This document shows positions 26,088 through 34,941 of a DNA stretch of 64,000 nucleotides, one piece after another. The notes beneath the pieces are model-generated. The model was not told where the DNA came from. It searched no databases and saw nothing but the letters and a program-made list of their open reading frames with translations. Source of the stretch: Spirosoma spitsbergense DSM 19989 (GTDB lineage: Bacteria; Bacteroidota; Bacteroidia; Cytophagales; Spirosomataceae). The position numbers were made by a program, and so were the translations under genes. The DNA lies in assembly GCF_000374085.1 (NCBI RefSeq), contig NZ_KB893522.1, forward strand, positions 1 through 64,000, in the 5' to 3' direction. Positions within the stretch are counted from its first letter, which is position 1, and every line of letters begins with the position of its first letter.

Positions 26088-29000
26088 TAGCGGGTCAGAA
26101 TAAGCCGACCACTCAACTGCCCGGTTAACCCTGCCGCCACGGGCCAGGCTACCGGATCGGAAAGATTGATTGTGTACGTATATATCCCCGCCGGTAGCAG
26201 CGCACCCGCGTCTGAACGACCGTTCCATAGCCATTCATTCAGCCCGATACGGGTTGGTAAGGCAAGGTGCCGCACGACTTGCCCGTTCAGGTCGGTCAGG
26301 GTAATAATCAAGCCCTCTGGGGGCTGACTCCCGGTTAGGGTAAAGGCAAAAAGGGACTGGGCGTAAAATGGGTTTGGGTACACCTGCAAGCTGGTCAGTG
26401 CAGACTCCGCTACAACCCGAAAACTAACCTGATAAGGAATGGCCCTATTACCGATGGCATCGCGGGCTGTAGCCAGCAGGTGATAGAGTCCTTCGGATAG
26501 AAGCGGGGAGGGATAGCGTACGCGGAATGCACTGTCGGCACCTATCGCCGGGATAGTCGCTTTCTGCCAGCTGAGTCGCTCGAACGGCTCATTTTTGCCG
26601 GGTCGTTGCAGGTATAAATCAAGCCCCGTCGTGTCGTGCCGGATGAGCGAGTGGTTTTCATCGGCTACCAGCAGGTCAATCCGGGGCCTGGCCGAAACCA
26701 CGGCCCCATCCGTAATGCGGGCACCATCGAACGCAACTTCCAGCAACGGTCCAAACGTGTCGGGTTGTACGAACAGGGGAACATTGAGGGTGTTGTTCAG
26801 ATAGGAATATTCGGGTTGAAGATGCGGATTTACCGTGAGCACAAGCCGGTTGAGACCCGGTAGTTTTTCGGTGGCAATAGGGGTAGTGAATCGAACGGTG
26901 TCGGAAGGCATTGGGGAGGGTATCCGCCACTGGCTGGTTTGTGGATTCGATAACCCGGCCGCGTAAATCGTTTGCCGGACAATGAGTGAGTCACCGCCAA
27001 AGGCATAGGAACTCAGGTTGGTAAACGCCATCGGAATGTGCAATACCGCCCCCTGCTCTACGCTGGCCGGTAAGGGACTCGCCAGTGCCAGTTGAAGCTG
27101 CCCTTCGGGCAGGCCAGTCAATACGCTGGATGGGGCGTAAGTAAACGATGCCATAGACCAAGGGGCTAATCCTACCGCGCTATCGGCCCGACGAACGCGC
27201 CAGAAATACGGCGTGTTAGGGCGACTGGGTACAGTGGTCAGGTAACTAATGCTGTTGCCCGCCACCAGATGCTGCGTTTGTTTGAAGGGCGAGTTGAACT
27301 GGTTCGTGCTATCCAGTTCCAGGTCGAATGACTGGTTTCCATCACCAAAATACTGCGCGACCAACCGTACGCTGGTTGTTTTTACCAGGCCACCATCGGG
27401 CGGATAAACCAGAACAGGTTGTTGCGGGGCAACACTGATTTCAACCGTAGCCTGATTATTAGTCCGGTTGGCTTCGGTTTGGGAGTTGGGTAATCCGGTG
27501 GGATTGATGGTTACGTCGAACAGGTTTTGCCCGTCCGCCAGCCGGTCATTGGGAAATGTTATTGTCAGGGTATCCCGGTAGGCAACGGTATGGGGGATGG
27601 TTAGGTCGAATAGGCCCGATTCCCTCCCGTTCACCCGTCTGCGCACCAGAACTGGAAGCATCCCCGGTCTGTACTGCCCGGCATTCTGAATGACAGCCCG
27701 AATCTGTACCGAGTCACTCAGGGTTGTCAATGGCCCGTTGTGGGTATCCTGAACGGTTAGCCCTCCACTGGGCAGGGCGTAGTCGGGGGTTCGGAAGGGG
27801 AACAGGTGGATCGCCGGGTCGCCCTGCAGCACCATTTGTTGTGTATTTGCCAGGGTACGGCCACCGGGTGTTTGAGCCAGTACCCGCCGGATCGTTTCCT
27901 GCTGGAGCTGGCCTATGGATTTGTACAGGTACGTACTATCGGTCAGGAGGGTATAAAACTGCGTGGTGTACTCGTGCATCACCTCCGTGTAGCCGAGATG
28001 GCTCTGGGCGATGGCCGCAATAGCACCCCGGTTGGGTGTGAGAACCCAATCCGTTGTTAATGTTGGGCGGCCAAAAAAGAAATTCCCGATGGCACAGCCA
28101 TTCACGAACAGGAGCGGGTATTGGCCGGTATTCCGGTAGCCGAGCGCATCGCTGGAAGCGAAACCAATGTCCAGGTCAGTCACGTCCAGTCCCGAATGCC
28201 CGAAGAAAGTGATTAAGCCAACGCCCGCGTTGACAGGTTTGGCGATGGGTAAGGACTCAACCAGATTGTCAGTTGCTTTCTCAAAGGTCGTCACCCGCGC
28301 TCCCAGCGACGGACTTATTGCCTGCTTTTGGTAGGAGTCTACTAACCCACGAAACAAGTCCCGCTCTCCCGATGACTGACCTCCGCTCAGGTGCAGGACG
28401 TTTTTACGCCAGAGCGCATCATCCGACGAACCTTCGTACTGCTTTACTTTATTGAGGTAATCGAGTACTTCCTGCGGTGTGCCCGCATTGATGCGACCCG
28501 TAGGCAGGGTCGGAACGTCCAGTTCCGTGCCGGACAGACCGGTGGTAAATGGGCCATCGGAGCCGGGAAATCCAGCGGTCATTACCATATCCAGCTGAGT
28601 CTGTAACGGGTTGCGCCGGATGCCGGGCGTACTGCGACTACGCCCAATCAGGAGCAGATAGGGCACTGCATCCCCCCGTTGCCGAAGCATTTGCCGGGCA
28701 AAGCGCCGGATAGCCAGTGGATGTCGCTCACCGTAACTATACTGGTCGAAAAGTTGCTGCATGGTTGCCGTGAGCGTGTCATAACTCCCCCCGGCTACCG
28801 ATGCCCGGTAATTTGCATACGCCTGAATCGCGTTGATTGTACCCGACGTTCTGCCGGATTGTAACAGCAGGTCATGCGTGATAATCAGATAAGTTGGTTT
28901 TCGATTATGCCAATTGACGAAAGATACGGGCCGGATGTCAGGCGTTTTATGGAATTCGGATGTGCTGAACAGGGTACAGGGCGTATCGGTATTTCGTACC

Positions 29001-30154
29001 ACAACCCGGACGGTGTTGACGGTTCGAGTCGTTGTGGTGCCTACCCGAATGGGCGCGTCAGGATTTGATATGTCCCAAAATCGAGTACCTGGTACTACGT
29101 TCGTTACGTCCATTCGGGAACGCCCCAGTGGATTGGATTCGAGTCGAAATACGGTTTGCGTCTGACCGTTCGCCGTTAGTTGCTGCGGATACCGGACCCG
29201 GCTATATGAAACGGAATAATCATCGGTAGGGGCAGCTTCCCCGTCGGAAACGGTCGAAACCGCTAATCGACCATCGGTGCCTACATCCGACCAGTTGACT
29301 GTATGCTGAATGCGGGCATTATCGTATCCCACAAACCGGGTGCTATTCAGTAATCGCTGACCTGTGAGTATCGACCCCACCAGGCAGTCTACCCGGTGAT
29401 TGCTGAAGCCCCGCCCCACCACTAACATGTCAATCGCTGGCTTTGGGCCATCCCTACCTGCGTTTGTCAGTTGAAAAGGGATGGCGAATGGTTTATCTTT
29501 CTGCTGGATTGGACCCGTGTAGCCTTCGCCCGCTTCGTAGTAGCTATATTCTACCTTTTGGGGCAGACCAGCGGCCCAGCCGGGGTAGTTGTCGGTGAAT
29601 AGCCGTAGCTCCTCCGCCCAGTGGTAGGTTTCCGGAACCAGATTGCTGGTGGTATCGGTGTACGCAGCCATGCGTTTACCGGGTTGCACTGCCCTGTTGG
29701 GCAGGTTGAGCTGCCACGTCAGGAAATAAGCAGTAGTGTCGTTGAACAGGCTATAATACGGGTGAGGCTGGGCTGTGTACGGTCGGTAGAGAAGTGAATC
29801 AGGTGCTCCATCATTACGCTGCCCATAAAATTCAAGAAAATCACCTGTGTCAAAATGACCGTCTGCCTCTCCGTCAACGTAAATAGCCTGCTCCACGCCC
29901 CGGTGGAAAAGCTGCATGGTACCGGGCGTAATCTGCTGAACCGGCACACCCGCCTGTTGTAGTTCAGTTGCGGTTAGGCGATAAATCCCATTTTCGGCAA
30001 TCGGTATCTTATAATAGGGCTGATCGTAGTTGATCCAGCGCGTAGGGTCGGGGTCGTTCGGGCTGGATTGGGCCTGCGTGCGTACAGGAAAGACGATCAG
30101 CAATACGACCGCCACTCCGGTAATGGCCGTATACGGAAGCTTGCTGATTGCCAA
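26087..30154 (-). CDS. Secreted C25 (gingipain-type) peptidase with T9SS sorting domain
   Basis: A 1355-residue protein. The start is TTG at 30154; it gives a good signal peptide (ISKLPYTAITGVAVVLLIVF...RTQAQ), and no in-frame ATG lies nearby. An N-terminal PorU-like region is followed by the C25 caspase-like catalytic domain (about 415-790), with catalytic His about 653 (ITFFGHSG) and Cys about 687 (FVNGCAIGN). Several immunoglobulin-like CARDB domains follow (about 800-1250), with YPNPF and NGQVVRHLALP in the C-terminal T9SS domain. Size and layout fit PorU-type sortases or gingipain-like proteases. The presence of its own sorting domain favours an exported protease rather than PorU itself. 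Confidence 0.85.
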   Translation of the reverse strand: MAISKLPYTAITGVAVVLLIVFPVRTQAQSSPNDPDPTRWINYDQPYYKIPIAENGIYRLTATELQQAGVPVQQITPGTMQLFHRGVEQAIYVDGEADGHFDTGDFLEFYGQRNDGAPDSLLYRPYTAQPHPYYSLFNDTTAYFLTWQLNLPNRAVQPGKRMAAYTDTTSNLVPETYHWAEELRLFTDNYPGWAAGLPQKVEYSYYEAGEGYTGPIQQKDKPFAIPFQLTNAGRDGPKPAIDMLVVGRGFSNHRVDCLVGSILTGQRLLNSTRFVGYDNARIQHTVNWSDVGTDGRLAVSTVSDGEAAPTDDYSVSYSRVRYPQQLTANGQTQTVFRLESNPLGRSRMDVTNVVPGTRFWDISNPDAPIRVGTTTTRTVNTVRVVVRNTDTPCTLFSTSEFHKTPDIRPVSFVNWHNRKPTYLIITHDLLLQSGRTSGTINAIQAYANYRASVAGGSYDTLTATMQQLFDQYSYGERHPLAIRRFARQMLRQRGDAVPYLLLIGRSRSTPGIRRNPLQTQLDMVMTAGFPGSDGPFTTGLSGTELDVPTLPTGRINAGTPQEVLDYLNKVKQYEGSSDDALWRKNVLHLSGGQSSGERDLFRGLVDSYQKQAISPSLGARVTTFEKATDNLVESLPIAKPVNAGVGLITFFGHSGLDVTDLDIGFASSDALGYRNTGQYPLLFVNGCAIGNFFFGRPTLTTDWVLTPNRGAIAAIAQSHLGYTEVMHEYTTQFYTLLTDSTYLYKSIGQLQQETIRRVLAQTPGGRTLANTQQMVLQGDPAIHLFPFRTPDYALPSGGLTVQDTHNGPLTTLSDSVQIRAVIQNAGQYRPGMLPVLVRRRVNGRESGLFDLTIPHTVAYRDTLTITFPNDRLADGQNLFDVTINPTGLPNSQTEANRTNNQATVEISVAPQQPVLVYPPDGGLVKTTSVRLVAQYFGDGNQSFDLELDSTNQFNSPFKQTQHLVAGNSISYLTTVPSRPNTPYFWRVRRADSAVGLAPWSMASFTYAPSSVLTGLPEGQLQLALASPLPASVEQGAVLHIPMAFTNLSSYAFGGDSLIVRQTIYAAGLSNPQTSQWRIPSPMPSDTVRFTTPIATEKLPGLNRLVLTVNPHLQPEYSYLNNTLNVPLFVQPDTFGPLLEVAFDGARITDGAVVSARPRIDLLVADENHSLIRHDTTGLDLYLQRPGKNEPFERLSWQKATIPAIGADSAFRVRYPSPLLSEGLYHLLATARDAIGNRAIPYQVSFRVVAESALTSLQVYPNPFYAQSLFAFTLTGSQPPEGLIITLTDLNGQVVRHLALPTRIGLNEWLWNGRSDAGALLPAGIYTYTINLSDPVAWPVAAGLTGQLSGRLILTR

Positions 30155-30186
30155 TGGAGTGGATGTTTGTGTGTAAACAACTCTAA

Positions 30187-30287
30187 CGCAACGGATACCT
30201 CACAAGCCTGCGTTGCGGTTTACGTAGCCTAGGCTACATTCATTCTTTAGGTCGGTACCTTTGGTCCCCGAAAACAAGGGTACCGAC
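30187..30287. repeat. Three dyads between the C25 peptidase and NifU genes
   Basis: CGCAACG...CGTTGCG (30187-30217), the 14-base palindrome GTAGCCTAGGCTAC (30224-30237), and GTCGGTACC...GGTACCGAC (30251-30287). The last may form the transcript end of the NifU gene on the minus strand but has no T run. The palindrome may be an operator for the peptidase operon. The roles are inferred. Confidence 0.5.
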
Positions 30288-30330
30288 TATCTGTTTAGGG
30301 AAAACAGCGATGTGCTTATTTTGGCGGGCA

Positions 30331-30597
30331 TTAAAACGCAGGCGTGATATTTACCGCTTCCACCTTCATTATTTCAGGGACTGCTTTCAGAATAGCTTCT
30401 TCCAGCCCCCCTTTGAACGTCATAGCCGACATAGGACATGTACCACACGACCCCATCAGTTCGAGCCGTACTGTTTTATCATCAGTCACTTCCAGGATTT
30501 TTACGTTTCCGCCATCAGCTGCTAGATAGGGCCGCATACTGTCGAGGGCCTGCTCAATCCTGGTGATTAATTGATCGTTGGTAACTACCGTTTCCAT
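30331..30597 (-). CDS. NifU C-terminal domain Fe-S scaffold protein
   Basis: An 88-residue protein from METVVTND (30597); an upstream frame to 30645 overlaps the Mrp stop and is less likely. It has the Nfu signature IRPYLAADGG-type motif (SMRPYLAADGGNVKILEV) and the Fe-S CxxC in GSCGTCPMS. It carries and delivers Fe-S clusters in the cytoplasm. It follows the Mrp/ApbC gene with 40 bases between, forming an Fe-S assembly operon. Confidence 0.9.
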   Translation of the reverse strand: METVVTNDQLITRIEQALDSMRPYLAADGGNVKILEVTDDKTVRLELMGSCGTCPMSAMTFKGGLEEAILKAVPEIMKVEAVNITPAF

Positions 30598-30637
30598 TAC
30601 AAATTGATTTACGGTAAATTTATACGTTTTATGTGAT

Positions 30638-31741
30638 TTATGCAACCTTAACCCGTTCTGTACGCTCTACCGTTGCGTTACGGATGGCGACCTGTTGCGC
30701 CAGGGCTTCTGCCGTTGCCCGGAAGGCTTCGCTGGCAATGGGTTCTCCGGCACTGATGGCCGGGCGGCCTTCATCGCCCGCTTCACGAATGCTCTGGACG
30801 AGGGGAATCTGGCCCAATAGGGGTACGTCAAACTTATCGGCCAGCAGTTGCCCACCTCCTTTGCCAAAAAGGTAGTACTTATGGTCGGGCAGTTCGGCCG
30901 GGGTGAAGAAAGACATATTCTCGATGACACCGAGCACGGGTACGTTGATTTGGGGCTGCCGGAACATGGATAGTCCTTTAGTTGCATCAGCCAGGGCCAC
31001 CTTTTGGGGGGTGGTAACGATAATGGCCCCCGTAACCGGAACGGTTTGCACCAGCGTCAGGTGAATATCGCCCGTGCCGGGAGGGAGGTCAATGAGCAGG
31101 TAATCCAGCTCACCCCAGTCGGCATCGGAGAAAAACTGCTGCAGGGCCCGGCCCGCCATAGTTCCCCGCCATATGATCGCCTGACCGGGTGCTACTAAAA
31201 AGCCCATCGACAGTATTTTTATGCCAAACTGCATGATTGGTTCCATGCGGGTTTGCCCGTCCTGCTGAAAAATGCGGGGTTGAATATTCTCCGCGCCGAA
31301 CATGGTAGGCATGGAAGGACCATAAATATCCGCATCAATGATGCCTACTCTGGCCCCTGATTTATGCAACGCAATGGCCAGATTCGCCGTAACGGTTGAT
31401 TTGCCGACACCGCCTTTGCCCGACGAAACGGCAATAATGTTTTTCACGCCCGGCAACGTGGGGGCGTTGGCCCGCGTTGAGGTCACGTCAGACGTCATAT
31501 CAATCGTAACCTGAATACTGGCCCCGATGTGGGTATGAATGGCATCTTCGCAGCGTTTGCGGATAACCTCTTTGAGCGGGCAGGCAGGTGTGGTTAGCAC
31601 CACCGTAAACCGTACGGAACTGATACCCAGCGTAACGTCTTTCACCATGTTAAGGGAAACGATATCACGCTTCAAATCGGGTTCTTCAACGGTGCTCAAC
31701 GCCCGAAGTACGGCTTCTGTTGATAACTGGTAATCAGACAT
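30638..31741 (-). CDS. Mrp/NBP35-family Fe-S carrier ATPase (ApbC-like)
   Basis: The start at 31741 (MSDYQLSTEAVLRAL) follows the family; the frame upstream lies in intergenic repeat sequence. The 367 residues contain an N-terminal DUF59/MIP18-like domain (about 1-90), then a deviant Walker A SGKGGVGKST near 101-112, DADIYGPSMP, and DLPPGTGDIHLT (Walker B). It lacks the C-terminal CxxC of eukaryotic NBP35 but is otherwise typical of bacterial Mrp. It probably loads Fe-S clusters onto apoproteins, together with the NifU-like gene downstream. Confidence 0.9.
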   Translation of the reverse strand: MSDYQLSTEAVLRALSTVEEPDLKRDIVSLNMVKDVTLGISSVRFTVVLTTPACPLKEVIRKRCEDAIHTHIGASIQVTIDMTSDVTSTRANAPTLPGVKNIIAVSSGKGGVGKSTVTANLAIALHKSGARVGIIDADIYGPSMPTMFGAENIQPRIFQQDGQTRMEPIMQFGIKILSMGFLVAPGQAIIWRGTMAGRALQQFFSDADWGELDYLLIDLPPGTGDIHLTLVQTVPVTGAIIVTTPQKVALADATKGLSMFRQPQINVPVLGVIENMSFFTPAELPDHKYYLFGKGGGQLLADKFDVPLLGQIPLVQSIREAGDEGRPAISAGEPIASEAFRATAEALAQQVAIRNATVERTERVKVA

Positions 31742-31824
31742 AAATAATGAATAATGTAGAATGTAGAATGTACCGCGCGGGCGGCCCCGAATGGATAATG
31801 AGCGACTTTTCAACGATGTATTAT

Positions 31825-32826
31825 TCATCGTACATTGTCCATTATACATTTTCCCAAACGCCCGCTAACGTCTGCCAGTTCCGCCGAAACGTTTACCCGT
31901 TTCGATAGTGTTTCCAATTGCGTGAGGAGCCTGGACAGAAACAACCGGTGCACCGGACTGTCATCACCGTACAGCGGGCGGTGCGCCAATGACTTGCGGA
32001 TTTGTGCCCATTCGGTAATGAAACCGCGAAGGTCGGTATCAAACGCGCTTTCCGCAAACTTACTGAAAATATAGTCGTGCGCCTGGGCATTGGGATGAAT
32101 CATATCCGCTTCGTAAAACCGATAATCGCGCAGGTCGTCCATCATCAGTTCATAAGCGGGGAAGTAATGAACCCAGGTGTGCCAGATGGTGAGCTCGTGG
32201 CTGATGACGCGCAGGGTCGATTTACTCACGCTGTTGAGCGGTAGGGTATCGCGCGTGTGCCGAACGGGACTGACCGTTACTGCTACCTTCAGACTGGGAT
32301 TGGCTTTGTGCAGGGTTTTCAGCAGCCGGGTCATATCGTCGCGGAGATGGTCAATATGATACAAGTATCGCTCAAACAAGGCTCCCGGCATTTTATGGCA
32401 ATTGGCTACTACCTTACCCGTTTCGATGTGCCGGTACACCACCGCCGAACCGAGGGTGAGTAGTAAAAAGTCTGCCTGCCGAATGGCGTTGGCCGTTGTG
32501 GCCAGGATGACTTTCAGTTTATCCCGAAGTTCGCCCTGACTGGTTGCCCACAAGGACGAATGAAAATCGTAGTGAAACCAGACCCCGTCGCGTTCAAGGT
32601 ATCGATTTTCGTCCGGCATCGTTCCCTGAAGGGCCATCGTTACTAGTTTAGCGATGGAGACCGGGTTGAAAATGGTGCCGAATGGGTTGTTCAGAACGGT
32701 TAGTTTATGATCTACTAACCGTTGCCCCATTACCTCGGCAAAGCAGGAGCCAAGAGTCACGACTCGGCTCTTCAGACCGATTCGTGAGGGGAGTGCTTCG
32801 GGTGAAAATTCGGTATGAAACTGCAT
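31825..32826 (-). CDS. GSCFA domain protein
   Basis: A 333-residue protein with the eponymous GSCFAE motif near residues 27-32 (VVTLGSCFAEVMGQ), LNNPFGTIFNPVSI, LLTLGSAVVYRH and the closing DMIHPNAQAHDYI. The GSCFA family is common in Bacteroidota and resembles SGNH/GDSL hydrolases, with a nucleophile Ser after Gly and a DxxHP block, so hydrolase activity is plausible but unproved. The last codons reach into the Mrp upstream region. The reaction and substrate are unknown. Confidence 0.85.
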   Translation of the reverse strand: MQFHTEFSPEALPSRIGLKSRVVTLGSCFAEVMGQRLVDHKLTVLNNPFGTIFNPVSIAKLVTMALQGTMPDENRYLERDGVWFHYDFHSSLWATSQGELRDKLKVILATTANAIRQADFLLLTLGSAVVYRHIETGKVVANCHKMPGALFERYLYHIDHLRDDMTRLLKTLHKANPSLKVAVTVSPVRHTRDTLPLNSVSKSTLRVISHELTIWHTWVHYFPAYELMMDDLRDYRFYEADMIHPNAQAHDYIFSKFAESAFDTDLRGFITEWAQIRKSLAHRPLYGDDSPVHRLFLSRLLTQLETLSKRVNVSAELADVSGRLGKCIMDNVR

Positions 32827-32903
32827 ACCTTATCAACAAAAAAACGGCCCGTTTGGGTCCGTCTCTGTGAAAAGATTTTCTGGTCTAAGGTCTTGATTAT
32901 GAG

Positions 32904-33566
32904 TTAGAAAAAAAGTTTTTCATACGCTGTTATATTCGCTTCTTCATCGAACAGAGCCAGCACGGAAACGCGAAACCCGACTACCTGTTTTGACTCGATT
33001 TCTTCCTGCTGACTAAACGTACCCACAGATGCGTACTCTTCCAAATCTGGATCTAATTCGTACTGCTCTACCGTCTTTTTGCCGGGATTAACGATCCAGT
33101 ATTCGGCTATCCCATTAGCCGCATAATCAGTAAACTTTACTCCCCTGTCACGTTTGGCTGTTCCTTTAGACAGCACCTCGATCACTAAATCTGGGGCAGG
33201 TAATTTCATCTGGTCGGCGGTGAAAAGTACCGCTTTTTCCTGCTTCCAGAAGCAAACATCCGGTTCATAGTCGTTGCGAATTAGGGCAATCAAGGCTTTT
33301 TCGGACGCGACCCGGCCAATTTTCTTCTTGATGGCATACAAACTCAGTAGTCGATAAATATTCCCCACAGTGGTCCAGTGCCGTTCTTTGACAGGGGAGT
33401 GCATTACAATCTGTCCATTAATAAATTCAGCTTTCACGTCTTCTTTTAACCAGGCGTAAAAATCCTCCCGCCTGCGGGCTTCCTGCCGCAAAGCCAGTTC
33501 CGCCTGTTTTATAAGTTGCGGTAGATTGGGTGCATCTAATAATTGCTCAATATCGAGGGTGGCCAT
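32904..33566 (-). CDS. Uma2-family endonuclease-like protein
   Basis: A 220-residue protein of the DUF820/Uma2 restriction-endonuclease-like fold. The PD-(D/E)xK core is visible as EPDVCFWKQ, then PDLVIEVLSKGT with the catalytic acidic and Lys-type residues, then EYWIVNPGKKTVEQYEL. These proteins are abundant in cyanobacteria and Cytophagales and have no proven role. An exact TAnnTTTG box on the minus strand lies 18 bases upstream (33585-33592), directly behind the rplI terminator. Confidence 0.85.
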   Translation of the reverse strand: MATLDIEQLLDAPNLPQLIKQAELALRQEARRREDFYAWLKEDVKAEFINGQIVMHSPVKERHWTTVGNIYRLLSLYAIKKKIGRVASEKALIALIRNDYEPDVCFWKQEKAVLFTADQMKLPAPDLVIEVLSKGTAKRDRGVKFTDYAANGIAEYWIVNPGKKTVEQYELDPDLEEYASVGTFSQQEEIESKQVVGFRVSVLALFDEEANITAYEKLFF

Positions 33567-33584
33567 TGAAGGGATTTATTTACC

Positions 33585-33592
33585 CAAATATA
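33585..33592 (-). promoter_or_regulatory. -7 box of the Uma2-family gene
   Basis: Minus-strand TATATTTG directly after the T run of the rplI terminator. No TTTG at the -33 distance. Confidence 0.45.
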
Positions 33593-33594
33593 AC

Positions 33595-33633
33595 AAAAAA
33601 ACGACCGGCTTCGCTTCAGAGCGGCCGGTCGTT
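33595..33633 (-). terminator. Terminator of the S6-S18-L9 operon
   Basis: Minus-strand stem AACGACCGGC/GCCGGTCGTT (33600-33609 with 33624-33633) followed by a T7 run (33595-33601), about 20 bases after the rplI stop. Confidence 0.8.
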
Positions 33634-33654
33634 TGTATCGGAAAAAGTTACGGC

Positions 33655-34098
33655 TTATTCAGCCGAAACAACATCAAATTTTACTTTGTGCTTCACTTCC
33701 TTATGCAGGTCCAGCGAAGCTTCGTAGGTACCAAGGGTTTTTACATCTTCAACCGTAATTTTCTTCCGGTCGATGTCAAATCCTTTCTCACGAAGGGCTT
33801 CAGCCACCTGGGTATTGGTTACCCGACCAAAGATCTTGCCGCTGTCGCCCGCTTTCGCTGGGATCGTCAGCGTCATTTCACCAATGCCATCAGCAATGTT
33901 CTGAGCGTCGGTCTTTAGTTTTTCGGCTTTGTGGGCCGCCTGACGAATGTTTTCGGCAACAATCTTCTTGTTAGAGTCGGTTGCCATCATAGCATACCCC
34001 TGAGGAATCAGGTAGTTGCGTCCGTAACCGGGCTTCACCGCTACGGTGTCGTTCTTGTAGCCCAGGCCGGCAATATCGGTTTTTAAAATGATATTCAT
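33655..34098 (-). CDS. rplI: 50S ribosomal protein L9
   Basis: 147 residues with the L9 N-terminal signature (MNIILKTDIAGLGYKND, VKPGYGRNYLIPQGYA), the long central helix and the C-terminal domain. It is the last gene of the S6-S18-L9 operon. It binds 23S rRNA domain V and helps keep the reading frame. The gap to rpsR (34099-34197) holds a complex inverted repeat. Confidence 0.97.
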   Translation of the reverse strand: MNIILKTDIAGLGYKNDTVAVKPGYGRNYLIPQGYAMMATDSNKKIVAENIRQAAHKAEKLKTDAQNIADGIGEMTLTIPAKAGDSGKIFGRVTNTQVAEALREKGFDIDRKKITVEDVKTLGTYEASLDLHKEVKHKVKFDVVSAE

Positions 34099-34104
34099 TT
34101 CTTG

Positions 34105-34194
34105 AAAAGTCGTAAGTCGTACAAGTCGTAAGCCGTAAGTCGCTGACGCAGGCTATAACACCTGCGACGCACGACTTTACGCCTTACGACTATA
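34105..34194. repeat. Nested inverted repeat built of short direct words
   Basis: Repeated AGTCGTA-like words pair with CGACTTTACGCCTTACGACT on the far side, around an inner CGCAGG...CCTGCG stem. It lies between rpsR and rplI and may tune distal expression. Confidence 0.55.
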
Positions 34195-34197
34195 GAT

Positions 34198-34449
34198 TTA
34201 TTTCAGTGAATCGCCTACGTAAGGCAGGATAGCTAAATGACGAGCGCGTTTGACAGCCTGGGCCACTTTGCGCTGGTTTTTTAGGGTCGTTCCTGTCAGC
34301 CGTCGGGGCAGGATTTTACCTTGCTCGTTCAACAGTTTCAGCAGGAAGTTGCCATCCTTATAGTCAATGTATTTGATGCCGGCTTTCTTGAAGCGGTCGT
34401 ATTTTTTGCGGTTCTCGGTTTTCGAGACAGATTCGTTTTGCAGACTCAT
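34198..34449 (-). CDS. rpsR: 30S ribosomal protein S18
   Basis: 83 residues with the S18 core [48 protein letters not shown]. It follows rpsF by 2 bases, forming the S6:S18 heterodimer pair of the small-subunit platform. Confidence 0.97.
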   Translation of the reverse strand: MSLQNESVSKTENRKKYDRFKKAGIKYIDYKDGNFLLKLLNEQGKILPRRLTGTTLKNQRKVAQAVKRARHLAILPYVGDSLK

Positions 34450-34451
34450 GA

Positions 34452-34826
34452 TTACTTGGCCTCCCCGGCGTTTTCGGTTTGTTTTTTCTTACCCACTAAG
34501 CCATTGCGCTTCTTGTCATTGTAGGCAACAGCGTGCTTGTCGAGCGAAATCGTCAGGTGACGAATGATACGCTCATCACGGAGGTACTCAGTGTTGAGTT
34601 TCTCGATGATCGTGCCGGGGGCCTTAAACTCGAAGAGTTGATAGTAACCCGTGTTCTTGTGCTGTATTGGATAGGCCAGTTTGCGAAGGCCCATATGGTC
34701 TTCATGAATAAGCTCCGCACCGTTGTCGGTCAGCACTGCACGGAACTTATCAACGGCGTCCTTCATCTGAGCATCAGATAAAACGGGAGTTAAAATGAAC
34801 ACCGTCTCGTAGTTATTAGGAAACAT
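34452..34826 (-). CDS. rpsF: 30S ribosomal protein S6
   Basis: 124 residues starting [18 protein letters not shown], with the S6 pattern [23 protein letters not shown]. The C-terminal tail is Lys-rich. It heads the operon S6-S18-L9. A perfect Bacteroidota promoter (34855-34885) precedes it. Confidence 0.97.
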   Translation of the reverse strand: MFPNNYETVFILTPVLSDAQMKDAVDKFRAVLTDNGAELIHEDHMGLRKLAYPIQHKNTGYYQLFEFKAPGTIIEKLNTEYLRDERIIRHLTISLDKHAVAYNDKKRNGLVGKKKQTENAGEAK

Positions 34827-34854
34827 TGTTTGTAATTGGTTTGAAATGAGGGCG

Positions 34855-34885
34855 CAAAGGTACGAAAAAAAAGCACTGGGCCAAA
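34855..34885 (-). promoter_or_regulatory. Consensus promoter of the S6-S18-L9 operon
   Basis: Minus strand TTTG (34882-34885), 19 bases, TACCTTTG (34855-34862): a perfect match to the Bacteroidota TTTG-N19-TAnnTTTG consensus. The -33 box lies inside the terminator hairpin of the preceding gene. A start near 34848 leaves about 20 bases of leader. Confidence 0.8.
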
Positions 34886-34928
34886 GGCGTAAGATGAAAA
34901 AGTTCGTCTTACGCCTTTGGCCCAGTGC
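34865..34928 (-). terminator. Terminator of the coiled-coil protein gene
   Basis: A perfect 22-base stem (34873-34894 with 34907-34928) is followed on the minus strand by a T8 run (34865-34872). It ends transcription of the gene at 34942-35892. Confidence 0.9.
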
Positions 34929-34941
34929 CCCGTGTCCGCTG

